64,000 nt of DNA, from positions 879,501 through 943,500 of the forward strand of contig BSBK01002091.1 in assembly GCA_027943335.1 (NCBI GenBank), in the 5' to 3' direction. The position numbers and the translations under genes are program-made. Every line of letters begins with the position of its first letter. Position 1 is the stretch's first letter. This stretch comes from Chamaecyparis obtusa. Its lineage: Eukaryota; Streptophyta; Pinopsida; Cupressales; Cupressaceae. This document shows positions 11,461 through 23,660 of this stretch, in pieces. The notes under the pieces are model-generated. The model ran no database searches, was not told the origin of the DNA, and saw nothing but the letters and a program-made list of their open reading frames with translations.

Positions 11461-13074
11461 ATTATTGGGAGCATCAAAAGAGGAGTTCTAACTCAAAATA
11501 AGGCACAAGAATAGTTATGTTTGATTTCTCAAATTGAACCTAAGACTACTAATGAAGCTTGTGAAGATGAAAGTTGGACTAATGCTATGAAAGAAGAACT
11601 AGATCAGATTGAAAAGAATAAGACATGGGAATTGGTCCCTAGACCTAAAGACAAGAATGTTATTGGAACTAAATGGGTATTCAGAAACAAGATGAATGAA
11701 CAAGGAGAAGTAGTAAGAAATAAAGCAAGATTGGTATGTAAGGGTTACTCACAACAAGAAGGAATTGACTATGATGAAACCTTTGCACCTATTGCAAAAA
11801 TTGAAGTAGTAAGAATGTTTTTGGCATATGCAGCTTACAAGAAATTCAAAGTGTATCAGATGGATGTGAAGTCAGCATTTATGAATGGAGAATTGGAAGA
11901 AGAAGTCTACATTGAGCAGCCTGAAGGTTTTCCTTTAACTCAAGAAGGAGATATGGTATGTAAATTGAAGAAAGCTTTATATGGACTTGAACAAGCACCT
12001 AGAACTTGGTATGCAAGACTGGATAAGTATTTGTTAAAGTTGGGATTTACAAAAGGAACAACTGATAGCAATCTGTACACAAAAGAAATTGAAAATGGTT
12101 TGTTAATTATAGTTATTTTTGTTGATGACATTATCTTTGGAGGAGAAGATGAAGCTAGTGACAAATTTGCTGATGAAATGAAGACTGAATTTGAAATGAG
12201 TATGATTAGTGAGATGAAATACATTTTGGCATTATAGATAACCCAAAACAATGATGGTATCTTTGTAAGTTAGACAAAGTACTTGAATGACTTGTTGAAA
12301 AGATTTGTAATGGAGGACTGTAAACCAGTTGGAACACCTATGGTGACTAGACATAAGTTATCTAGCATAGATGAGACTACTGCAGTAGAACATAAGAAAT
12401 ACAGATCTATGATTGGAGGATTGTAGTATTTGACTCATACAAGACCTGATATAGCACATTCAGTTGGGATTGTGGCAAGATTTCAAGTTGAACCTAGAGA
12501 ATCACATTATGTAGCAGTAAAGAGGATACTAAGATATTTAAGAGGCACAATGGACTATGGACTATGGTATGAAAAATCTGATGATTTTACCCTATGTGCA
12601 TATACAGATGTCGATTGGGCAGGCAATGTTGATGATAAGAAAAGCACCAGTGGTGGATCATTTTTCCTTGGAGGAAGATTAGTTTCTTGGCTATGAAAGA
12701 AGAAAAATTGTATCTCACAAAGCATAGCAGAAGCAGAATATGTAGTAGCAGCAAACAATTGTAACTAGATAATTTGGATGAAGAAAATACTAAAGGATAT
12801 TGGAATAAAATTTGTTGAGCCTATTGTCATACATTGTGACAACACCAATACAATTAGTATGTCTAAGAATCCTATATTACATTCTAAGACAAAGCATATA
12901 GAGATTAAGTATCATGTTGTAAGAGAGAAAGTTGCTGAGAAAGAAGCCAGACTTGAGTACATAAGTACAAAGGAGTAGATAGTAGATATATTCACAAAGC
13001 CTTTGCCTAAGGATACATTTGAGTATCTGAGAGGTATGCTTGGGGTTATGCCCCAACCTAATTTTGAGAAGTGA
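11461..13074 (+). pseudogene. Copia reverse transcriptase and RNase H
   Basis: The RVT_2-type reverse transcriptase runs from about 11530 to 12240, with [27 protein letters not shown] and the catalytic FVDD at 12118-12129. RNase H follows (TRPDIAHSVG near 12440, CAYTDVDWAG near 12597, SIAEAEYV near 12721). The frame closes with TGA at 13072-13074, close to the family's usual end. Stops at 12235, 12424 and 12976 are TAG exactly where copia proteins normally have Gln. The TGA after the RNase H SWL motif near 12695 is a separate lesion. Catalytic residues of the reverse transcriptase are otherwise intact, so the lesions look recent compared with the outer gypsy element. Confidence 0.93.
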
Positions 13075-13433
13075 TGCAATTGGTTGCATCCATCCAATGG
13101 TATATGAGCCTTATCTTTCTTCTAGATTAGATGTTGGTACTTCCTTTATGGGGGAGTATGTGTATCTGAGCTAAGTCATGAGCACTCTAGTAAATGTATT
13201 TTCTCAAAAGTGTCTTTTGACATTGAGTTGTTGTTGACATATTGATGGAATTTTTGTCATTGATGTCAATGGGGGAGAAGTGTACATGAAAATTAATCTA
13301 AGACATCTGTTGGAGAGAACTAAATAGGATAACAAAGCAAGATTTGATTGATGAAGAGGATTTGAAGAGGCAGTGTTGTAGTATTGAATTTTTGGAACAT
13401 TGGATGTTTTTCATCTATGTTTCCATAAATGCC

Positions 13434-13445
13434 AATGGGGGAGAT
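13434..13445 (+). other. Copia polypurine tract
   Basis: AATGGGGGAGAT lies immediately before the 3' LTR. A similar AATGGGGGAGAA at about 13268 could be an extra internal tract. Confidence 0.8.
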
Positions 13446-14644
13446 TGTTAGGAATGAGTGCTAAATGTTTGGCAGCCATTCTATAGCAGTTGTTGTTGCA
13501 TTCATGGCTATGATTGTCATTGATGTCAACATAGTGATTTACCGAAGACTTGCAAAGAAGCAGACAAAGTTTGGATTAGCACACGTGGGTTATTGCAGTT
13601 GGAGCTATGCGATGTTGAGGTTATACTCTTTTATTTTTCATATGTATATGGTTAAGATCATAGATAGTAATTCATTTATTCATGGAAGTTATGATCATTT
13701 TGGTGGAAGTAGTATTCAGGCAGTGTTCTTGAGCAGCAGTTTGTGGAAATCGGATGATATCTCCTAATCGGGATGGAATCTGGTTTTGCCCAATTAAAGG
13801 GAACTTGAAAACACATTGATAATGATGTGGATGATAGCATATACTTTGAGGTCACATGAGTGAAGATTTATTGTATTTGGAAGCTGACAGTTTTGTGTAA
13901 TTTTGGTGCAGCGTGTGGAAACTTTTATTTTGTAATTGTATGCCGACTCATTTGTAATTATTTGAGTGTGGTATAAAGGAAGGAATGTATTTCCTTTTTG
14001 GAAGGTATTTGTATGAAGTATTATGTATTTTTGATGTGGAAGTAGTGATTGTGTGTGATGTTGTATGCATGAAGTGAAGAAAAGAGCTAAGTATGAAAGC
14101 GAATTTGTGAAGGAAGACATGAGAAGTACAGGGATCTGAATTGAGATCTGATGTAACAGTGAGTGTGGTTTGGCATAGTTAGAGAAGAGGTAACATATTA
14201 TTCTATTGATTAATGAAAAGATTATTTGGATAGTGTGTTCAGTGATCTTACGCTGAAGCTATTTGGGCAGTGGGTCCTTCTGTCTTCCATAACTCTTAAC
14301 AGGGTTAGAATCTTTTAACAAGGATTCAAAATCTCCTAATAGGGATTCATATGTACTGAATGTATTTCATAAGACTCCTAATAGAGTCCATCCTCTCACA
14401 AGGAATATTCATATTAGTGCATCTTTTGTGGGCATCATTCCCATCGGGGTTTACTCTTTGATCAAGAGGTTCCTTAGTCAACATATCTTGTGTCATTGTG
14501 TTATTGTGTATGAATAGCTTTCTATGCTTGGTAATTATATTTCTTATTTTTTTTAATGTTGTTGAAGATGATAAAAGTTAGAATTATCTAATAAATGATT
14601 GACCCCCCCCTTTCAGTTATCTTGGTGGACTTTACTTTCTAACA
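13446..14644 (+). repeat. Copia 3' LTR
   Basis: 1199 bp, TGTTAG to CTAACA, partner of 7368-8570 and followed by the target duplication ATTAT. Confidence 0.96.
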
Positions 14645-14884
14645 ATTATATCTCTTTCTTTGTGGATCCTTTTTCCATGAGTGACATATCCTTTTTCATG
14701 ATTATCTATGCTCTTGGATGTAAGGGTCAATACCCTTCGCTAAGAATAAAGTGTACATTATTGTTAAATAGGATATCTCCTTAATTTTTGAAGTAAGTAT
14801 CCTCTTTCTCTTCATTATTATGTCTAGTAGACAACCATGATAAGGAGGGGGGCATACATAGGTTCTCCCTTATGCCTCATTTTC

Positions 14885-15110
14885 AATTTTCAATATGCTA
14901 AATCCTCGAAAGCTAACGCACATAAGTTGCTAAATCTTGAAGAGACACACATTTTTCAACTTTCAAATATGCTAAATCCTCTGAAGGTAACACACATAAG
15001 TTTCTAAATCTTGAAGAGAAACACATTTTTCAAATTCAATATGCTAAATCCTGCAAAAGTAACGCACATAAGTTGCTAAACCCTGAAGAGACACATATTT
15101 TATATTCATA
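14885..15110 (+). repeat. Tandem repeat, three ~73-bp units
   Basis: ATGCTAAATCCT recurs at 14895, 14969 and 15041, each followed by a run containing CACATAAGTT and GAAGAGA. Spacing is 74 and 72 bp. Confidence 0.85.
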
Positions 15111-15839
15111 GCAATGCAAGAAGGTGGATCTATGGGTATTCCAAAAGCTATTAGAAGACACATTACAAAGAAAAGTTTGTGGGTCAACTATCAGGTTTTG
15201 CTACCTATTGGGCTCTCCCTCCTTGGTGATTCATAGTAAAGTGGGTATCTTACTAGGTGAGGTAATCACTTTCTCTTTTCTCTCTTTTTTCTTTCATGCT
15301 AATAGGATTAGATCATGAAGCTATGTTATTTATAGTGTTTCTCTTGTCTTTATTATGTAATCATTTATGCTTCTATGATAGCTTTCCAGATATGATTTTA
15401 GTAGAGGAAGCATTTCTTAGCAAGGTTTCCTTTTCTAGTTGATTTGGGTTTTTTTTTTGCACTAACCCCCTCTTTTTGTGTCTTTTAGTTTTTTCTTTGT
15501 TTTCGCACCCTCGTGCATGTATGATTGGGTTAGAATCCTTATTTTGGGAGCTTGTGTCCTTAACTAAGTGACATTCTATCTCATTGTGAATCCACTTGGA
15601 TCTTTCTTCTCCTTTACCAAGATTTTGTTTTGAGTCCATACTCTTGCTAAAGTGGGGGCTAAATGTATCATCGTAAAATGGAAGAACTTCCATTTAGGAT
15701 TGGTTTAGCCCTCTGAGTAAGTGATTTGGGGTCATTTCAAATGCTTTCATGGGATCTTTGGCTTGGATCATGTTTTTCCCCTATTCTTCCCCTTTCTCCC
15801 CCTCTTTCCAGCCTGTTTCTGGCATCCTGACCTGAAACC

Positions 15840-15950
15840 ATGAGATTCTTGACCTCAGGGTCAAGGTCGATCTTGACCATGACCTAGGTCAAGGTTGACC
15901 TCAACCTTGACCTAGGTTAGAGTTGACCTTGACCCTGACCCTGGTCCATA
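15840..15950. repeat. GACC/GGTC inverted-repeat cluster
   Basis: Repeats of TTGACC and its complement GGTCAA alternate, including GACCTAGGTC and AAGGTTGACCTCAACCTT, both palindromic. The segment could fold into several hairpins. Confidence 0.7.
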
Positions 15951-16880
15951 TTTTAAAATCTAGAAGTTTCTGGATGTCGGGTTTCAGAAATTTTTATTTC
16001 CAGCTTTCGGGTGGGCTGTTTCGGATTTCAGAATGGTAAACTCTTAAATTATATTTAATCTAGGTCCATTTTTAGGGGTTAAGGTTTAAATGGGAATTTA
16101 ATTCTCCTATGTCAGCCTCTCTAGAAGTTTGTGCCCTAGAATAGCATAAAAGGAAGCCTTCCTCTCTCATTTTCACATCCATTATCAAGCATCTTTTGTC
16201 ATCTTTCAATCCATCAATCAAGTGTGAAATACATCCATCCTTTGTCATCATTTCTCAAGCACTCAAACATTCAAGAAAAAAATTTCAATCAAGGAAGCAT
16301 TCAATCCATCATCTACATTCAAGTATTCAAGTTCTTCATTGAAGATCAAGGATTCAAGCTTTCAATCCTTTGGAGGGATTTGGTTCAAGAATTCAAGATT
16401 CATCATTCAAGCCCTAGATCTATCCATCATGGTGGTGTGATCTTCCTTCAATATCCTTTTTTCATCTTCAAGATCTATTCATTCTCCCTTCAAGATGGAT
16501 TCCAAGCATACAATCATGGAGGTTTTGATTTACATTTGTTAATGTTGAGTCCAAGCTTTCATATCAACATACTTGTTTACATTCCAAATACAATTACATA
16601 TCTATTGAATAAAATAGCTTCATTGTTAGATCTACTTCTACTACTTGCTAGCATTATCTATTTCAATTCTATTTTAAAGGTTCATTCCAAACTGGGCTTT
16701 GACCAAGGCAAACCCCTAATCGAAACAATAAAACCATTTTTTTTGTAGGTACAAGTGCGGGACAATGAATCACAGATTAGATCTTAATACCCTTTTAGGC
16801 GAACTTCCAGGATCTGAGAATAGAATTTTCATTGGAATAGTGCAGGTCAAGGTCTACATAAAGGGGTAAGATTGTGCCCT

Positions 16881-16898
16881 GGGGTAAGATCTTACCCC
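16881..16898. repeat. Perfect 18-bp palindrome
   Basis: GGGGTAAGATCTTACCCC reads identically on both strands. Another GGGGTAAGA half lies at 16863. Confidence 0.85.
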
Positions 16899-17191
16899 TA
16901 TTTTGGGTCAAGGTCGACCTTTCTCAGAACAATAGAAGGTTTCTGGGTTTTCTCTGTTTCTATGTTTCCAGGCCAAATTTGGTTGTAGAATTTCTTGAAA
17001 CTAATTAAAGACACTAGAAAATAGTGAATTCTGAATCTGCTCCTTCTCAAGATAACTATTTATGTTTTATTAGGTTTTATATGTCCACAACAGTTTCCAC
17101 ACACCACATCTACATATATACACAAACATCACTTACACTCAAACATAGATATAAAAATATATACATCATAGATATATTTTTATATCTTACA

Positions 17192-17825
17192 GGTTCAAAG
17201 AATCAATTAAAAGCTTGAATACATATTTACTCATTCTTAGGGTTTATTCAAGGATTCTGATAAGAATTTTTGGTTGGGGTTGTAGTTGAGAAATATTGTA
17301 ATGCAATATTATCTTAGATCTTAAAGCTATTTAGTATTTTATGTTATTCTACAATTATATTTTTATAGGTAAAGTACCCAATGGATTGAGGCACAAATCT
17401 CAGATGTATGTCTTTAGTGGTATTATGATTTTCAATTCCATCTTACTTAGCCATAAAATTGATTAAATCATGCTATATCACTTTTATTTTATGTTGTATT
17501 ATTATAGTACCCATCTCATGCTCTAGTCTAGTTGACAATCAATGAAAATTCCACCAAATTTTAGTGTTTTCCTAATTCTATTGAGTTTATGTGAGATTCT
17601 TCTTGTTTTAATTCATTTGACAATTGTGGTGCAGAGGTTGTGAGTGAATTAAGTGATTACCCTCCTGTGTGTTGCAAAGCCCAATGTAAAGAAGGGTTTG
17701 TTAGATCCTTGTTAGTTGGTCCAAGTCCTGGTTATTTTTTATAATTGGAGTTGTATTATCCATAGGAAATTGAGGAATCAACTTGGTTTCTATTTTGTAG
17801 TGTAAATCCCTTTCAGGAACCAACA
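17192..17825 (+). repeat. Outer gypsy 5' LTR remnant
   Basis: It matches 60041-60674 with the same length and ends in CCAACA. Sequence to its left (up to 17191) does not match the left part of the 3' LTR, so the 5' LTR has lost or exchanged its upstream part. Confidence 0.87.
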
Positions 17826-17828
17826 AGA

Positions 17829-17845
17829 TGGAAACTACTGGGGAA
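17829..17845 (+). other. Candidate primer binding site, outer gypsy
   Basis: TGGAAACTACTGGGGAA lies three bases after the LTR end and resembles the TGGCGACTC...GGGGA primer sites of some plant gypsy groups. Related motifs occur near 17949 and 18197, so the true site is uncertain. Confidence 0.45.
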
Positions 17846-18272
17846 TGGAGATGTAAAGGAATTAATGAAACATGTCTAAGATTCTTTGGTACTTCAATTT
17901 TTAAATCATATTACCCTACTGATTTACACATCTGAGTCACCAAAAAGATGGAAACTCTATTGTGGAAAGATTCTTGTCAATGTGTTGTCCATTGTGAGAA
18001 CTAGCATAGATTTGTTAGTGTTCCCTGTGAGTTGTAGTTTGAGCCTCTCTTTTCTTAATCCGTGTCTATTTTTCTATCATCATTTTTTGTTTAAATTCAT
18101 TTGTGAGAGTGCATTTTCATTTGAGAGTGGAATTTTCCTATATTTTGTGTATGCCATAAAATACTTATAAATATTGATTTCCCATGTTAATTGGGTGGCA
18201 ACTCTGAAGATCTCTGCACCAGTGCATGTAATAATTTAACATTTTGAAAATATTTTGAAGGATTTTATCATT

Positions 18273-20031
18273 ATGAGTAAAGAAAAGAATACTAGGGCCT
18301 TTTTGAAGAAATATCTAGAGGAGAAATTGAAGGGTGAGATTCCTAAAGTTCCAAAGAAAATATGTAGAAACTAACATTGCTCCCACATTATGGAGATCAA
18401 AGTTTAAGAATTCAAGTGAGTCTTCTTTACATCCTGTTCCTGAAAGTTTTGAAACATCCTCTTGGAATTTTGAACCAGATATTATGGAATTTTTTGAATC
18501 ACTATTTAAAACACAAACTTGAGAGGAAATACCACAACAATATAAGGAAGTAACTCAAGTCCAATACTCTTAAAAGAGAAGGGGCTGGAGTCGAAGTAGA
18601 AGTCAACTAGTAGAAAACAACCTTAGTGTATGTCCTCCTCATGGATTTAAAAATGAATTTCTTTATATATCTATTCAAGAAAAAAAGGATCAAGATCTGA
18701 TTGATCTTGGAAATACTTCTAGATCCAAGATAACATTATCAAATCTTGAAGAGGTTTTTGGAGACATAGACATTATTATAAGAGAACTTCAAGAATAAAT
18801 GGAGTTGAGAAAGAAAAATTAAAAATAAAAGGAATCTAAGGTTATTAATGTTGTGATAGAAAGGGATAGCCTAATAAGGGAATTGAAAACCCCTTAAGCC
18901 ATGAATTATGAAGAGCCTAAACTAGTTGGTGAAGGCCCTATTGTAACACAAGTTTTTTCAAAAGTTGAAAAACCTAAGGTTCAAAAAAATCCCTAACCAA
19001 AACCTATGAGTCCACCCCTTAAGGCTAATTCAAATAAGGAAAAGAAAAAAGTGACTGGATTAAAGATCAATGAGTGAAAGGATCAAGGTCAGTTATCACA
19101 AGGTTTATCCCAAGTTGATATTGAATTACAAAAGGAAAGAAAAGAGAGTGAAAATATTGTCAACTAATTAGAGAGAGAAGAAATGGAAGTTGCTAATGGA
19201 GTGATGAAAAGGAAGATTAATTTCCTTAAGACATCAACATTAATTAATGCCACATCTACTAATGGACCTTCTAATGTGCAAGGAGTTTATATATTAGGCC
19301 CATCAACACAAAAAAACGTGGGTACTAACACTCTTTCCCAAGGTCCTCAAGTTACCCAAAATACTGGAGTTGCAAACAAATGGTAAGGAGCCAAGATTGA
19401 TACTCAAGGTGTGACTTAACCAAAGATTTCCAATGTGCAACAGACTAGGATGAGTATTGGAACAAGTTCTAGTGGTCAAATTGATGGAGTACAGTTTCAA
19501 AAGATACCTAATCAGTTGGAATGATATAGACAACTATTCTTTGATAGAATTCCTAGTTACCCTAACCTTATTCCAAATGATTTAAAGGATAAGTTAAGAA
19601 AATTTTCTTGAAACAATGCTATAACCGGTGAAGAGAGTTTAATATATTTCACTACCAAGATAAATTATTATGAGGTTTAACATGAGGATGGGGTGATGAA
19701 ACTATTTAAACAATCTCTAATAGAGGATGCTAGGGATTGGTGTAGGGGATTACCTACTATGAGTATTGGTTCATGGAAAGAATTTGAGAAGTATTTTATG
19801 GAGAAATATGGTAACAAAAAAATGCTAGTTTCATGTTGAATGAATTCAATAACCTTAAGAATTCACCTAATGAGATTTTCATTGATTTTAATATCAAATT
19901 ATAAAAGGCGATGTATAATATTTTTTAGGTACTAAGACTAGAATAGAATGCATGCCTGACAACATGTTTTGATGCCAAAATGACTTATCTCTTGTGAGAT
20001 AAAGGCCATAATACTTATAGGGATGCATTTA
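18273..20031 (+). pseudogene. Outer gypsy gag, first part
   Basis: Most of the reading is in one frame from about 18307 to 19830, with an ATG at 18273 in another frame that may be the original start. The first ~400 residues are Lys/Glu/Ser-rich and disordered. A retrotransposon Gag core follows at about 19510-20000, with ARDWCRGLP near 19728 and SWKEFEKYFMEKYG. Several TAG, TAA and TGA stops interrupt it. The chromovirus inserted at 20031 inside this core; reading resumes at 25978 without loss, apart from the 5-bp duplication ATTTA. It was the particle structural protein. Confidence 0.78.
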
Positions 20032-20698
20032 TGATGAAGGAGCATCTTGGGTCCTTGGCAATCCTATGTCACCAAAAAAATATTTGACTTTGTTTGTGTT
20101 GCTCGGTTCCTGCTTTGACTGAGTTGGTTTGGCATTACTCAGCTTCCTTTGTTCACTGGTGTTGGCTGGTTATGTCTTTGGCACTCGGTGATGCTTGTCT
20201 GGGGCTCGGTTGGCTTTGCTTACCGACAAGTTTCTTTTGTGTTTCTGCTGAGGCCGACTTGTGCATTGATTAGGGGTCACAGATTTAATGCTAGTATCCA
20301 TCATTGGGAAGTGTGTGGTCCCAGATCTGACCATTCCTTTCATTGATTTTCGATCTAAAGGTTGACTCAGTTTGATACCCTCTTGTATAAATGTAGTTGT
20401 TTGGTTAGAGTTTAGGAGTCAGTTTTTTGGAAAAAAGTTTGGTAGAAGATAGAAGATAGAAAATTGAGCTTATCTGCATATCCTCACATGTTTGAGGACT
20501 TTTGTATTTCATTGTAATATCTAGCCAAAACTAGGAAGGCCTTATAGCCTGGCATGTATGAATCAATTTGAGTTAATATATGAATGATCCTACATTTTCT
20601 CTCTCCCACTATGTTGTTGTTGCTTTCATGTGTTATTGAGAAAGGTGGTTCAGGTTAGAGTGTTCCATTCTTGGCCCCCCCTACCCTCTCTTGGGTCA
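20032..20698 (+). repeat. Chromovirus 5' LTR
   Basis: 667 bp from TGATGAAGG to GGGTCA. It matches 25290-25977; its terminal bases have drifted from the perfect TGATGC/GCATCA pair kept in the 3' copy. Confidence 0.94.
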
Positions 20699-20700
20699 TG

Positions 20701-20712
20701 TGGTATCAGAGC
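20701..20712 (+). other. Chromovirus primer binding site
   Basis: TGGTATCAGAGC, initiator tRNA-Met complement, two bases after the LTR. Confidence 0.93.
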
Positions 20713-20834
20713 GATGTGAGATCTAGATCTAGGTTTGTGAATCTAGATTTGTAGGTTCCTTCTTGCAAAGCCCTAGTTGAATTGTTGTGGGTAGCAGATT
20801 GCAATTTGACTTGCAGTTGCAGAGGGTTTTCAAG

Positions 20835-21800
20835 ATGGTTTGTGGGAGGTGGGATGAAAATCTAGGATTGGTAGACATGTTGAGACAAATTGTTGCTAGA
20901 TTGGAAGCTGTTGAAACAACCCAGAGAAGAGGAAGACATCTTGAAGATGTTAGTGATGATGAAATTGAGGTAGAACAAGGTGATGTAGAACCTGCACCTA
21001 TGATGGATCAGGGTGAAGAAATATTCTTGAAGGTTTTGAAAACTCTGAAGTCTACACCACACTTTAATCCTCCTGAGTATGGTGGAAAGTTGGATTCTGA
21101 TGAATTGGTGGATTTGATCACAGAGATGGAAAAGTATTTTGAGTATGAAAATGTACCCGAAGACAAGAAAGTGAAAATTGCAAGCACAAAGTTGAAAAGT
21201 CATGCATCCTTATGGTGGGAACATCTACAGCTAGATAGAAAGAGGAAAGACAAAGACAAAATCAAGGTATGGCTTAAAATGGTGAATAAATTGAAAGGAA
21301 AGTTCTTACCTTGTGATTATTAGATTAACCTAGTTAGGTGAATGCAAATTTTAAGGCAAAAAGATAGCTCGGTAAAGGATTATATTGAGGAATTCTATAG
21401 ATTAGATATCAAATCTGGACATGATGAAGATGATGTGGAAAGATTTTCTAGATACTTGAATGGTTTGAGAGTTTCCATCCAAGAAGAAATCATTTTTGTC
21501 AAATTGGAGAACATTGAAGAGGCTTATCAATTTGCATTAAAAGTTGAGGAGAAATTGAACAAGAAACATGAGAAAAGACAAAGAGGTAGAGGTGGTAGAT
21601 TCCCTAGATGAAGAGGTAGATCTTATGGTGAAAATAGTAGATCTGAACTAGAAAAGAGAACTTTGGATAAACACAAGACTGAGTGGAAAGGTGAAAGTTC
21701 ATCTAGACGCAGAGGAAGTTTCTAAGGAACTTGTTACAATTGTGGAGAAGAATGACATAGATCATTTGAGTGTACACATGCAAGTAAGAAGGCTGGTAAC
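20835..21800 (+). pseudogene. Chromovirus gag with zinc knuckle
   Basis: The first ATG of the frame is at 20835 (MVCGRWDENL). A coiled-coil and acidic stretch is followed by the Gag core (about 21010-21560, including LWWEHLQ). A Lys/Arg/Gly-rich tail leads into a CX2CX4HX4C knuckle at 21732-21773. Inside the knuckle a Gly codon has become TGA. The inverted relative at 29020-29298 has Gly at that position. Other stops lie near 21321 and 21609. It was the particle and RNA-binding protein. Confidence 0.87.
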
Positions 21801-22560
21801 AATCATAATGCTTTGGTGCAAGAAGAGTCACCAAATGAACTTGAGAAGGAGAATAACTTGATGGTAAGAAGAGAACTTTGGAATGAAGGTAAAAAGGAAG
21901 ATCTGGTAAGGAAAAGTTTGTTCAAGACTAGATGTGGAGTTTCTGACAAAGTTTGGAAGGTAATCATTAATAGTGGTAGCTCAGAGAATCCAGCATCTAA
22001 AGATATGGTCACAAAGTTGCAGTTGGAAAGATTGAAACATCCGAAGCCCTATCAGATTTCATGGATCAAAGATGAGCATACACTCCTGGTAAGTGAACAA
22101 TGTTATGTGAATTTGAAGATTGGAAATTAATATGATAAGGTGTTATGTGATATCATGCCTATGGATTGTTGTCATATTTTGTTGGGTAGACCTTGGCAAT
22201 ATGATAGACATGCTATATATGATGGAAGATCGCATAAGTATACTATTTTGGCTGATGGAAGAAGACAAATTTTGTTACCTTTGATGGAAGAAAATGTTAG
22301 TAAAGTTTGCACATCTGTGAAAGTTTGCTTGATGGAAGGAAGAAAGTTTGTTAAGGATTTAAAGAGAAATGATGTATGTTTTGTTGTGATTCCTAACAAA
22401 TCGAGTAAGAAAATAGAGGATAGTGTCCCTGAGGAGATTGATAAGTTACTCACTGAGTATAGTGGAATCATTTTTGATAATGTACCTGATGGTTTTCCAC
22501 TGAAAAGAAGCATTGATCACTAGATGGATCTAATCCCTAGAGCTAGTTTACCTAACAAGG
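21801..22560 (+). pseudogene. Chromovirus aspartic protease region
   Basis: The retropepsin active site reads IINSGSS near 21963; the catalytic Asp of the usual DSG is Asn here (a GAT to AAT transition), so the enzyme would be dead. The flap and C-terminal part (CHILLGRPW near 22170, then a DGR loop) are conserved. The same frame continues from gag and into RT, so this was one polyprotein. Confidence 0.82.
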
Positions 22561-23660
22561 CACCTCAGCGGTTGACACCTACCAAGAATCAAGAATTTAA
22601 TTGATAGATATAAGAGTTGCTGGAGAAGGGTTTGATCAGAGAAATTTTGAGTCCTTGTGTAGTACCTGCGGTATTAGCACCTAAGAAGAATGGAGAATGG
22701 TGAATGTGTACTAATTCTAGAGCAATCAAAAAAATAATAGTGAAGTATAGGTTTCCTATACCGAGAATGGATGATATAATGGATAGTTTGACTGGAGAAA
22801 AGTATTTTACCAAGATTGATTTGAAAACTAGGTATCATCAAATTAGAATCAGAGAAGGTGATGAATGGAAGACTACTTTCAAGACAAAAGAAGGTTTGTA
22901 TGAGTGGTTGGTTATGCCTTTTGGTTTAACTAATGCATTGAGTACTTTTATGAGGTTGATGAATGAAGTTTTGAAGAAATTCTTGGGTAAGTTTGTGATT
23001 GTATATCTTGATGATATTCTGATATTTAGTAAGACCAAAGAAGAATATTTGTTGCATGTTAGACAAGTTTTGTAGAGATTGAAAGAAGAAAAGTTGCTGA
23101 TAAATTTAAAAAAGTGTTCATTCATGAAAGAGGAGATTGTGTATTCGGGATTTGTGATTTCGGCTGATGGTTTGAAAATGGATCCTAAGAAGGTTGAAGC
23201 TATTTTGAATTGGCCTACACCTATGAATGCTAGTGAGGTAAAATCATTTCATGGTTTGGCAATTTTTTACTAAAATTTCATTAGAAATTTCAGTTCAATT
23301 TGTAATGCTATGACTGAGACTATGAGAGGAGACAAAAGAGAATTCAAGTGGACACATGGAGCCATTAAAGTTTTGAGACTCTAAAGAAAAAGGTTGTTGA
23401 ATTTCCTATTTTGGCATTGCCTTATTTTAATAAGGTATTTCAAGTGGAATGTGATGCAAGTGGAAGTGCAATTGGAGCTATGTTGAGTCAAGAAGATAAA
23501 CCTATTGCTTTCTTTAGTGAAAAGTTGAATGATGCAAAAAGGAAATATTCTATGTATGATCAAGAATTCTATGTTATTGTTCAAGCACTGAAGAAATGGA
23601 GACATTATTTGATACCAAGTGAATTTGTGTTGTATAACGATCATAAGGATTTATAGTATT
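22561..23660 (+). pseudogene. Chromovirus reverse transcriptase and RNase H
   Basis: The RT keeps [13 protein letters not shown], the MPFGLTNA finger and the catalytic YLDD at 23004-23015. RNase H (about 23430-23660) keeps [13 protein letters not shown] and the YDQE region. Stops at 22605-22619 (TGA, TAG and a following TAA), 23073 (TAG) and 23654 (TAG) fall on positions that are Arg or Gln in relatives. A frameshift near 23370 moves the rest of pol to another frame. Confidence 0.92.

Larger units (their letters stand above)
7368..14644 (+). mobile_element. Full-length Ty1/copia retrotransposon
   Basis: Two ~1.2 kb LTRs enclose one gag-pol frame in the copia order gag, protease, integrase, reverse transcriptase, RNase H. 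The element is flanked by a perfect 5-bp duplication ATTAT at 7363-7367 and 14645-14649. The LTRs are very similar, with scattered substitutions and small indels. Core motifs resemble the Tork/SIRE part of the copia tree, which is my impression and would need a tree. It is dead: many TAG stops and an internal duplication in integrase. Confidence 0.97.
14650..17191. other. Unassigned spacer, LTR-like, right part
   Basis: Continuation of 7027-7367. It has no credible gene. It holds a three-copy ~73-bp tandem repeat (14885-15110), GACC-rich inverted repeats (15840-15950), a possible TATA-like ATAAAAGG near 16147 followed by a pyrimidine-rich leader, and an 18-bp perfect palindrome (16881-16898). 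The mix of a TATA-like box and long leader suggests LTR or promoter DNA of another element, but no partner LTR is in the window. The frame at 16224-16748 has low-complexity Ile/Leu/Phe content and is not called a gene. Confidence 0.5.

Noticed and set aside
16224..16748. 174-residue plus-strand frame
   Set aside because: Composition is biased to Ile, Leu, Phe, His and Ser from a pyrimidine-rich leader, with no domain and no homologue that I recognise.
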